DNA from: Acanthamoeba lenticulata | Lineage: Eukaryota; Discosea; Longamoebia; Acanthamoebidae | Assembly: GCA_002179805.1 (NCBI GenBank) | Contig: NAVB01001741.1 | Location: 1-12,097, forward strand | Reading direction: 5' to 3' | DNA length: 12,097 bases | Shown here: positions 1-7,900 of the stretch, piece after piece | How positions within the stretch are numbered: the first letter of the stretch is position 1 | How the letters are laid out: every line of letters starts with the position of its first letter | Made by a program: the position numbers and the translations under genes | The notes under the pieces: generated by a model | Told to the model about the DNA's origin: nothing | Database searches by the model: none | What the model saw: only the letters and a program-made list of their open reading frames with translations

Positions 1-266
1 CAACGTGCGTCACTCAACTGCCAGAACGGTTTTTGGGGGGGGGGGGCAAGTTGTGGCGTACGCTGTTGTGGGCGCCAACAGCGCCGTTGTTGGTTGGCGT
101 CCACTCTCTCATCTTTTGAGGCTTCTTCGGCTTTTCCGCCACAGTGTTGACCTCCTGCTCCGCCCCTATCAGACTACGGCACTAGCCAAGCTGCACCCAG
201 GCCCTGCAGTCGTCGTACCTTGATCTGTTGCTCAAACTTATTCTTCAGGCTGCTGGTGCCGCTCAT
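1..266 (-). CDS. 5' end of an unrecognised multi-exon gene (partial)
   Basis: Three exons can be read on the minus strand. Exon 1 (266-219) starts at an ATG preceded by AAG and ends ATCAAG before GTACGA. Exon 2 (154-62) follows a GGAGCAG acceptor. A short exon 3 (17-1) stays open to the window edge. The introns are 155-218 (64 nt) and 18-61 (44 nt), and both are phase 0. The joined N-terminus begins MSGTSSLKNKFEQQIK and continues EVNTVAEKPKKPQKMREWTP, a hydrophilic, lysine-rich start with no signal peptide or membrane segment. Only about 52 residues are visible and I do not recognise the protein. The second intron is very short and contains a 12-base C run on this strand, so its acceptor is the least certain part. 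The gene is divergent from the one starting at 1080. Confidence 0.5.
35..46. repeat. G12 homopolymer run inside a short intron
   Basis: Twelve consecutive G on the plus strand, read as C12 on the coding minus strand. The run lies about 17 nt before the proposed acceptor of the 44-nt intron and could serve as its pyrimidine tract. Such runs are prone to length errors in sequencing. Confidence 0.8.
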
Positions 267-744
267 CTTGCTCCTTCGTCTTATCGTGTGGCTGTAGGAC
301 TGGCCACCGCGAACGAAGCAACGATTAAAGTTAATTTTTTTTATTTTTATTAATTGTGTAATTACAAGAAAAAAAAGAAAGGGTGTGGGTGCTTGGTGGC
401 GATACACGCGGTTTTGGGGGATTGGGGTCTAGGGGGATCCTGGCCTCGCCCTTGCGGGTGGGAGACCAGGCGATTTGTTGGTTTTATCAGCAGAGTTTAC
501 TCTCTGCGTTCTGGTGAGGCTTCATCACCTGATCTGTTACCGATCAGGCTGGAGGCCTCCAGTTCGCGCTGCATGTCCTGGGTAAAGATGGGAAGTGATA
601 GAACTTCCAGCTACGTCGATCCATTGTACGATTGTATCCGAAGTAGCATGACATCATCTTTGCAAGCCAAGCCCACACCCCAACAGATTCACTTGTTTGG
701 TGCTCACTAGAAGTGAAAATCTCCAAAGCATGTCCTGCCTGTGG

Positions 745-829
745 TTGGTGGCCAGAACCAAGCCAGAAGGCTTTCACGATCTCTTTTTCTGGCCTGTATC
801 TTTCCATATTTAGAATTCACCATCAACCG
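745..829 (+). repeat. Dispersed ~85-bp repeat, copy 1
   Basis: The sequence from TTGGTGGCCAGA to CACCATCAACC recurs in the same orientation at 4776-4859 with a handful of substitutions and small indels. Each copy has an outer inverted repeat, GGCCAGA...TCTGGCC, and an inner AGCC...GGCT stem, so the single strand could fold. This copy lies just upstream of a decayed gene fragment. Its nature (MITE remnant, 3'UTR/terminator element or segmental duplication) is not resolved. Confidence 0.75.
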
Positions 830-879
830 CTACATCTCGTAGAAAGTCGTCGATCGATTCCAGTATGCATCCAGCAGCG

Positions 880-1048
880 CTGCGTGAGGGGTGACGACCT
901 ACCGGAGGCCTTTGCCATGAAGGCTCTGCAAGGAGCCGGTACGGGGCTGATGGACCAAGGGCATGGCTACCTGGTGCCGTTGCCTTCAAGGCCACGACGC
1001 GGCCGCCATCGCCAAGGTGACGGGCCACAAGCAGGGCCAGGACTCAAA
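880..1048 (+). pseudogene. Decayed fragment of the last exon of the 4911-10993 gene (or a paralogue)
   Basis: Plus-strand translation gives PEAFAMK, matching the same peptide at about residues 1692-1698 of the 1811-aa minus-strand protein. In other frames it continues with a WTKGMAYLVP-like stretch and then GHDAAAIAKVTG, which matches GHDAAAIAEMTG. The DNA match is strong: runs such as GAGGCCTTTGCCATGAAG and GGCCACGACGCGGCCGCCATCGCC are shared or nearly so. A lost C after GGCATGG and a further gap after GTGCCGT break the frame, so it cannot be translated through. It covers only the presumed helix-turn-helix part. It ends before a T7 run and an A-rich tract, and no start or stop belongs to it. 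It may derive from the gene downstream or from another member of a family. Confidence 0.75.
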
Positions 1049-1067
1049 TCAATTTTTTTGAAAACAT

Positions 1068-1079
1068 AAAAAAAAAAAA
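1068..1079 (+). repeat. A12 tract touching a start codon
   Basis: Twelve A directly precede the ATG at 1080. An in-frame TGA at 1059-1061 closes the frame upstream, so 1080 is the first available ATG. The tract may be a 5'UTR feature or the trace of an insertion with an A tail that brought in the fragment just upstream. Confidence 0.75.
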
Positions 1080-2651
1080 ATGGTGCACGTTTCGTCCTTC
1101 GAGATTAATGAAGACACAACACAGCAACCAGCTGAAACAAAAAAAGCAGCTTCACCAGCTTCTAACGCTATGCAAGACGAAGGTGAACAACTCAGGGAGA
1201 AGAATGGTGAAGGCCTGTCGTACTACTGCATGGCCTGTGCCGTAAACCAAAGTTCCTACCGCCAAACGGCGTTCAGGAAAGAACAGCTTGTGCCTCACTA
1301 TCGCTACTACCACGGCGTGGAACTGAGCGAAGAGGACAAACTAGACGCCTATGGCCTGCAACTTGTGAACGACGATAAGGTCCTGGTCAGCGTCAGGACG
1401 TGGAACCGGCTGGCCATCGACGACCAAGTGTCTGGTTTCGCCCCCGTGGTTCAGCTGTTTAAGCGTCACCCCGGAACGGCACTACGGCTTAAAGACGACC
1501 CCCCTACACCTTTGGAAGAGACCAACAAACTACAGCAGCTAGTTTTCGGTCTTGTCGAGCGTGTTGGTCGCCTTGAGCGGCTGCTTCCACAGGCAATGCA
1601 AGGAATTCAGTCTTCCTCGTCTTCCTCAACTGCAAGTATGCACCTCCCCTCCCCTCCTCCTCCTCCACCCACACGCTTTCATTAGGCTATTTTAATATGT
1701 TTAATAATTGTTGAGTATGACGTGCATGTTTGTTCAGGTGAAGGAAGCGTTGGCTCGTATGTCGTTCAGAATTCTGTTGAATGGCAATCGACTTTGCCCT
1801 ATCAAGAAGTACCATGTCCTGCTATCCCTCCTACTGCAGTAACAGGAGTGAGCACGCCAGTGAATGATGGTACTGTTGCCTGCTTTATTCATTAATTAAT
1901 TAATTTATTTTTTTTCAAAAACACTTTGAAACCAAGAGCCTTCCCTGTTCGTCAAAACAAAAGTTGAGCACAGTGATTCATAATAGCTTTGACTTGTGGT
2001 GCAGGTCGTCCTCTAAGCGTTTCAGAGCTTTGGGACCTCTTGGATATGGATAATCCCGAGCCCGGTCTTGAAGGTCGTGATGTCGACGAACTTGGCCGTC
2101 TGATTGAAAGAGCTAACGACGGGAATGAGAACGACAACGAGAACATGATGGAAAGCGAGGACGAGAGCAAGACACAGCACAGGGGAGGTGACGGCAGAGG
2201 CATGCTAACAGTCGCCATACACCGTGACCTTCCTCATGGCAAGGTGCAGGCGATCGACAACGACAACAAGAATCCCGAGTTCACTGCCGGCACGCGCTTG
2301 CACGTCGACGTCCAACTTCCAAGCGGCTATGACGCCTCCGGGCTGGAGCTGCGCCGATTCTCTTTCACACGAGCCCGCCGGGACACGCTCGCCAAGGGCA
2401 AGGACGTTAGTGAGCCACATGCTTTCGACCTGAGCCGCGGCGACGCCCTGGAGAACCGGCCGTGCCAAGAGGCATTGTTCCTGGTGGACGCCTCGAGGAA
2501 GAGGATTCTGTGGGGATGGAGATACCGCGTCACCTCATCACCCGGGGACACTGCGGCTGCGTACAGCAACGAAAGCGACTCGCCCAATGGAGGCGACGAC
2601 GATGACGGATCCTACAATAGCGACACGGATGATGAGGACGCCATCCACTGA
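1080..2651 (+). CDS. C2H2-finger-like, acidic-tail protein, 444 aa (three exons)
   Basis: The exons are 1080-1635, 1738-1869 and 2005-2651. The introns are 1636-1737 (GTATGC...TTCAG) and 1870-2004 (GTACTG...GTGCAG), both phase 1, and the joined frame is open to TGA 2649-2651. Residues C50, C53, H73 and H78 form C-x2-C-x19-H-x4-H, a C2H2-like finger with a longer central loop than the classical type. Residues ~144-172 are leucine-rich with heptad spacing, suggesting a coiled coil and oligomerisation. Then come a Ser-rich linker, an acidic low-complexity part, and a beta-rich-looking region at ~296-400 that I cannot name. The last ~35 residues are Asp/Ser-rich. A nuclear DNA-binding or adaptor role is possible but inferred. 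The first ATG after an in-frame stop sets the start. AATAAA follows 98 nt after the stop. Confidence 0.72.
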
Positions 2652-2748
2652 TGATGCCGCCAAGAAGTCTGTCATCGAGGCATCCACCTGATGCGAATCA
2701 CCACCTTTCTGACCGAGAAGGGAGTTCTCACCCACAGCAAAAGCTTTG

Positions 2749-2754
2749 AATAAA
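2749..2754 (+). promoter_or_regulatory. Poly(A) signal AATAAA
   Basis: A canonical AATAAA hexamer lies 98 nt downstream of the TGA at 2649-2651, in the plus-strand gap before the next gene. It is the natural 3'-end signal for the finger-protein gene. Confidence 0.6.
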
Positions 2755-2834
2755 GGGGACGATTCTGTAATCGTGCACCGTCATGTCCTCCCCCCCCTCG
2801 AAGCTATCTGCGAATACTCTGCCCCAAGCGTGGA

Positions 2835-2847
2835 CGGATATAATCCG
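2835..2847 (+). promoter_or_regulatory. Possible TATA-containing palindrome upstream of the caspase-fold gene
   Basis: CGGATATAATCCG is an inverted repeat (CGGAT/ATCCG) enclosing TATAAT, about 135 bp upstream of the ATG at 2981. It lies in the 329-bp gap 2652-2980, which otherwise holds the upstream poly(A) signal and no gene that I can see. A core-promoter role is a guess from position and sequence only. Confidence 0.25.
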
Positions 2848-2980
2848 CGTATTGCAGGTGTAAAAAACCTGGATTCATCAGCGCCCCGAGCTGGGAGCGA
2901 TGTGGTTGGCTGAGTTTTAATTAACGAGAAGAGGGTCGCTTGGTTCGGTGGTCTTAACGCTCAAGCCTCAAGAAAGAGTC

Positions 2981-4768
2981 ATGGAAGAGGAGCGTGTGGA
3001 TGAGGAGCGCAGGCACGGCTATCGAATGACGTGGGTGCTGGCTATCGGGGTCGATAAATACCTCAAGAAGTGCGGCCTCCCCAACCTGCGTTGTGCAGAA
3101 CAAGACGCTACCGCGGTGAGCGACTTCTTCCGCGAGCGCGGCGCCAAGGTGAGGACACTGCTCGGCCCAGAAGCCACGCCAGCCAAGGTTGAGGAAGCAC
3201 TCCAAGACTGGCACAGGCTGGTCGGAAGCAAGGACCTCGTTATCGTCTACTTTGCCGGTCACGGCCAACGCTTCATTGTTGATCCGACCGATCCGACCGG
3301 TCCGCGAACCGAAGGAGTCCTCTGTCTGCGCGGCTACAATGGAGGGAGCAAGGGCTCGTTGCGCGCGACCATGCTGTGGGAACACATGCGGCCTCTACGA
3401 GCCGTCCATAAGCTGATGATCTTCGACTGCTGCTACCCTGGCAAAGGCCTCATGCAGGGCATCGAAACGGGCCGCAACCACTGGACACATCTCGTGCGCA
3501 AGGGCGCCGCCCAGGTGTTGGCCGCAGCGGCCTCTGATGAGCGGTCGTTCGAGCGACTGGAGAATGACCGGAAGTGCGGCATCTTCACTCGGCATCTCCT
3601 TGACGGCCTGCGCGGTGCCGCCTTCGACCAGCTCGGGTGCGATTGGATCAGGATCGATCAGCTCTGCGAATGGTTGCGGCCGCGCGTGCTGGCGGACACG
3701 GAAGGCCGACAGACCGTGTGCTCTGGCCACCCCAACGACAGGCTGCTCGACGAGGGCCGGGTCATCTTCGTGCGCCCTGGCGCCACCCTGCCCACTGCGA
3801 CTGAGGCCGATGGGGACGCCGATCGACCACACCACGAACTGCGTTCCAAGTCAATCACTGACGACACCGTCCTCAAATTCATACGTGCGGCCCTCAACGG
3901 GGTCAGCAGCAGCATGACCCTTCCAGCGGCGGAGGCAGAAGGGGACGCTGACAGACCGCGGGAACCCGTCGTGTCAATGACCGAGAGGGATGGATTGAAC
4001 ATCGCGGGCGAGATCCTCGATCGCATCGGCGCCATCGTGCGGCAATTCGAACCGCCCCTGTGCCGACACTCCAACCCAGATGGCAGGGACAACGGGTGCG
4101 GCTTGGGCGTGGGATACAGCGCAGGCTGCTGGTGCAAGAAGGGTCCCGGTCACGGGGGGGACCACCGCTGCGGCAACGGCCATACTTGGCCCAACAGGCC
4201 GCAACCACCTCCGGGCTCGACGCAGCAAAAAGCGAGCAGCCCTGGCACCACTACGCCCGCGTCCGCGTCCCAACAACCACAGCATCCTCAGCCGGGAGCA
4301 GAGAATGATGTCGTCGGTCTTCTCCTCTCTTCTCCAGCTGGCCGCACTCTTCTCGGTGAGAACGCCCAGCTGCTCTCGCTTCTTGGTGATGCGTTCCTTC
4401 CAGCACTCCACGCTGCCAGCACGCCGGCGCCGCCCGTTGTGGTTGGTGAGGAAGAACCACAAACATCAGCAGCCGACTACGAATGCACCGCGCACTATGC
4501 GCACGGCGAAGATCTGAAGCCGAGCGTCGACGCCACGTGCCGCCTGCTTGACTTTGCGAGGGAGGGCGTGACCGATCACATCGCGACCAAGCTCACCGAG
4601 AGGCACCGGGGCTACTTCTGGACGGTGATCAAGGGAGAGGGGGGAGCGTTGGAGGCGACGGGCAGGTGGTGCATGGCCAAGTTCGAGCTCTCAAAGACCG
4701 GCACCCACATCATCATCTACGCGCATCAGATCCACAGAAACTGCGACAAGCTGGCAGCAAATGCTTGA
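2981..4768 (+). CDS. Caspase-fold (C14/metacaspase-like) protein with Cys/His cluster, 595 aa
   Basis: This is a single open exon. The frame stops at TAA 2918-2920 and the first ATG is 2981 (G at -3, G at +4). Residues ~17-255 form a caspase fold: a beta strand WVLAIGVDKY, the catalytic His in YFAGHG (H94), and the Cys region FDCCYPGKG (C150/C151). A closing GIFTRHLLDGLRG stretch is typical of the end of the fold. C151 is the expected nucleophile by analogy with the metacaspase D-C/S-C motif, although the usual H-S-G after it is Y-P-G here. Residues 361-403 hold a dense Cys/His cluster with GHGGDHRCGNGH, probably metal-binding. A Pro/Ser/Gln linker follows. Residues ~508-590 weakly resemble dynein light chain (DHIATKL...FW.VIKG...HIIIYAHQ). 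There is no signal peptide. The gene is intronless between intron-bearing neighbours and converges on the big minus-strand gene. Confidence 0.88.
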   Translation: MEEERVDEERRHGYRMTWVLAIGVDKYLKKCGLPNLRCAEQDATAVSDFFRERGAKVRTLLGPEATPAKVEEALQDWHRLVGSKDLVIVYFAGHGQRFIVDPTDPTGPRTEGVLCLRGYNGGSKGSLRATMLWEHMRPLRAVHKLMIFDCCYPGKGLMQGIETGRNHWTHLVRKGAAQVLAAAASDERSFERLENDRKCGIFTRHLLDGLRGAAFDQLGCDWIRIDQLCEWLRPRVLADTEGRQTVCSGHPNDRLLDEGRVIFVRPGATLPTATEADGDADRPHHELRSKSITDDTVLKFIRAALNGVSSSMTLPAAEAEGDADRPREPVVSMTERDGLNIAGEILDRIGAIVRQFEPPLCRHSNPDGRDNGCGLGVGYSAGCWCKKGPGHGGDHRCGNGHTWPNRPQPPPGSTQQKASSPGTTTPASASQQPQHPQPGAENDVVGLLLSSPAGRTLLGENAQLLSLLGDAFLPALHAASTPAPPVVVGEEEPQTSAADYECTAHYAHGEDLKPSVDATCRLLDFAREGVTDHIATKLTERHRGYFWTVIKGEGGALEATGRWCMAKFELSKTGTHIIIYAHQIHRNCDKLAANA

Positions 4769-4775
4769 GTGTATG

Positions 4776-4859
4776 TTGGTGGCCAGACCAGCCAAAAGGC
4801 TTTTCACGATCCCTTTTTCTGGCCTGTGTTTTTCCATATTTGGAATTCACCATCAACCA
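4776..4859 (+). repeat. Dispersed ~85-bp repeat, copy 2
   Basis: This copy fills most of the 142-bp gap (4769-4910) between two convergent genes, beginning 8 nt after the stop of the caspase-fold gene. It matches 745-829 in direct orientation and keeps the GGCCAGA...TCTGGCC inverted repeat, with an inner AGCC-AAAA-GGCT hairpin. It must be part of the 3' region of one or both genes. I saw no AATAAA in this gap on either strand, so the element could take part in 3'-end formation; that is inference. Confidence 0.75.
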
Positions 4860-4910
4860 CTGATAAACAAGTTTCCACGAAGCCAAGCATTGTTTCTCAG
4901 AAGCTTGAGG

Positions 4911-7900
4911 TCAAGCCTGCTTGTCCTTCTCCGCTCCCGCGCCAGCAGCGTCGGTCTGCGTTGCAGCTGTGCTGGCCTTGGCCTGTTGTGCGGCGTTCCA
5001 GGCGGTGCACCAGCCAAAGAAGCGACACACGGCCTCGTCCGTGTCGAGCGCTCGGCCGTAGAACTCGTCGCCCGACTCCAGCGCGCGTCCGGCGTCGCAC
5101 CAGGCCAACAGCGCGTCGACCCGCGCCTGCTCGAGGCCCGTCATCTCGGCGATGGCGGCCGCGTCGTGGCCTTGCTCGCGCAACGACGGCACCAGGTAGG
5201 CCATGCCCTTGGTCCATCGGCCGCGCACGGGCGCCGCTTGGAAGCGATAAGGCTTCATGGCAAAGGCCTCTGGCTGGCGGTCGGCCTTCATGCGGCGCAT
5301 GCTCAAGCCCACGCGCGCGCTGCGGATCAGCGTCCGCCGCTCGAGCGGGGCCATCGTGGGCGGTTGAACGTCATCAAGCAAGTGGAGGTAGAGCTGGGCG
5401 CGGCGCATGACCTCGGCCCCGCTGTTGCCCACTTCAAAGTCGAACGACGGCAGGGCGACGAGGTCCTTGGTCTCCTGCACGCCCGCGTGGGCCAGCAGGC
5501 GGTTCACTGCCGAGCGCGCGCGAGAGGGAAAGAGGACATGAGGTCTTCCGTTTTACTCATGTCCGAGCAGAGCGCGACGCACCAGTGACGCAGGGGCCCT
5601 CAAACAGCTTCCCGTCGCGCACGCGCTCGATGGCGCGGATGAGGATGCCGCCGTACACGTTCGGCTGCCCAGCGGCCAGAGCACGCGCATGAGTTCAACT
5701 GGCGAGGAAGAAGAGGTGGTGATCGAGCCGCGAGACGGGCCACGTACGTCGTTGGCGCCATTGCCAAAGGTGAGGTCGAGGCCCTTGAAGTTGCCCGTGC
5801 GGAAGCGGCGCCGGTCCGACACGTCGCGGTGGAAATACCACTTGCCCGAGTCGCGCTGCATCTCGTCCCGGTGGGTAAAGACGTCCTCGAGCGGGCCGCC
5901 CCAGTAGTAGAACTCGATCTCGGCCAGCCTGTACGCCGTCGCCTCGCCCTCCTCGCCCAAGTCCTCTGCCTCCAACGAGGTGGCAGTGTCCTCTTCTTCC
6001 TCTTCGTCCTCTTCTTCGGCTTCTTTGTCGTCACTGTCGACATCCTTGGCGGGCGTCTTCTCCTTCTTGTCTTCAAGGTCCATCGCAGCTTCGTCGTCGT
6101 CGGCCTCCTCCTTTGTGGTCGTTTTGCCGTCGCCCGTCGTGGCTTCGCTTTCGCTTTCGTTCTTTGCGACGCAGTCGTCGTCGCGCTTCTTCTGTTTTGT
6201 GGTCGATTTCGTTGTGGTGGCGGACGTTTTCGTGGCGTGCGGCTTGCGGTTCATGACAAAGAGGACGGCCTCGTTCATGAGGCGGTCCGCCATCCGCTCA
6301 AAGTGCTGCTCCAACGCCTCGAGGGTCGTGTACTGCGTGTGCGGAAAGACCAAGAGCGACTTGACGGCGTCCCGGCTCGACGGCCACGTCGCTCGCGCCC
6401 GCGTCGACGCCTCACCTGATCCCACGGCCACGCATCATTGTTGGCATTTCTGGCGATCAACAACCGCAGCCGCAGCGGGAAGGCCGACGACGCACCAAAG
6501 GCGAGCCAGCGCTGATAGCCTTGCAGCAGCGGCCCGATGCTCGCGGGCGAGGCGAGCCAGTACCAGTCGCGGCAGAAGCGCGCGCAGAGCTCGAAGCGGC
6601 TTCGGCGCGTGTGCCACGTCGCGCCGGCCACGACCTTGTCCACCGGCGTCGAACCTCCGTCGAGCTCCTTGACCGCTCCGTCATCGTCGTCGTCATCATC
6701 GTCAGCACCCGACGCCGCGCGGGCCATGCGCTTGAGCTCGATGCGCGTGTACAAGATGCCCGTCGTTGGGTCCCTGTCCCCAAGCGAGCCCACCAGATTC
6801 TTGTCGACCGCGTCGTCCATCTCGCCGTCGTCCTCGGCTTCCTCACTGGCATCCTCGTCGTCGCCGTTGTCGGCGGCCTTGGCAGTCTTCTTCCGGGCGG
6901 CCTTGCGTTCGCGACGGCGGACCTCTGACTTCTTGAGGAGAAGGCCTGTCTTGGGGTCGCGTTCCTCCGAGTACTCTTCCTCGTCGCTCCTCGCCTCTTC
7001 GTCTTCGTCATCATCATCGTCCTCTTCATCACGGCCCTTTCGTGCTTCGCGTTCGCGGCGGCGGACCTCTGACTTTTTGAGGAGCAGCCCAGTGTCGGGA
7101 TCACGCTCCTCCGAGTACTCCTCTTCATCGCTCCTCGCCTCGTCATCATCATCTTCATCTTCATCGCTGCTGCTGTGCGTTTTCCTTCTCGCGGCAAGCT
7201 TACGTCGGCGGCGCACCTCAGACTTCTTGAGGAGAAGACCAGTCTTGGGGTCGCGCTCCTCCGAGTACTCCTCCTCGTCGCTCCTCGCCTCGTCATCATC
7301 ATCACCATCGCCGCCTTCCTTGTACTCATCGTCCTCGACGCCTTCCTCCTCGTCCTCGTCCTCGTCATCATCGGCCTTGGCCCGGTCCAGATGAACGCGC
7401 TCGCGGGCGAGGAGCCACAGGAGGCCGTTGGAGCCGCTGATCTTCTTGGTCCCACGCTCGCGGAGGGCAGCCACGAAGCGCTGGGCGTCCTGCACAAACG
7501 CCTGATTGAGGCCCGGCACGGCCACGGCGAACCCGCGCCCGCTGTACTTGAACAGCCGCCGCGAGTAGCTCGGCGCCACTGCCGCCCCCACACCACGTCA
7601 TCAAGCACCATTCCCATAGCGCCACGTCAGCACGAAAGGAGCTTGCTGACGTCACGCTGACGTGGGACAGCGGAGAGGCGCGCACCACGCAAGGGATCGA
7701 CGATGTTGAAGCCCTTCTGGAGGGCGTTGACCGCGCGCGGATGCGACCAGACGCGCTGGCCGTCAAAGGCGACGCAGCAGCAGTCGAGGTCGAACCCGGC
7801 CAGGAGCTCGGCGATGGAGCCCACCGAGTAGAGGATGACCTGGATGGGCGGGCACGGCTGCACGGCGTCGCGCACCTGCTCGGCGGGCGCATAGGGCCGC

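Larger units (their letters stand above)
267..1079. other. Intergenic region between divergent genes
   Basis: This 813-bp gap is less GC-rich than its surroundings. It has a T/A-rich block at about 328-375, a plausible shared promoter area for the minus gene starting at 266 and the plus gene starting at 1080. It also holds an ~85-bp repeat (745-829) and a decayed gene fragment (about 880-1048). Open frames here, such as 354-710 plus or 544-807 minus, are short, have no recognisable motif and cross the repeat, so I do not call them genes. I saw no tRNA-like T-arm and no other RNA gene. Confidence 0.6.

Noticed and set aside
400..520. Possible tRNA or structured RNA
   Set aside because: G-rich and partly self-complementary, but I could not build a cloverleaf and found no T-arm GTTCGA-type sequence.
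354..807. Small genes on either strand in the divergent gap
   Set aside because: Short frames with odd composition, overlapping a repeat, no splice model that extends them and no recognisable motif.
2948..2980. Upstream GTG start for the caspase-fold gene
   Set aside because: A eukaryotic gene would start at the first ATG (2981), which has a good context; GTG is not expected to be used.
6914..7291. CRISPR-like regular repeats
   Set aside because: The units are ~86 bp at ~145-150-bp periods, differ by synonymous changes and are translated in frame; this is a protein repeat.
6537..7394. Serine-rich plus-strand open frame with repeats
   Set aside because: Its Ser runs are the complement of the Asp/Glu codons and tandem repeats of the minus-strand gene.
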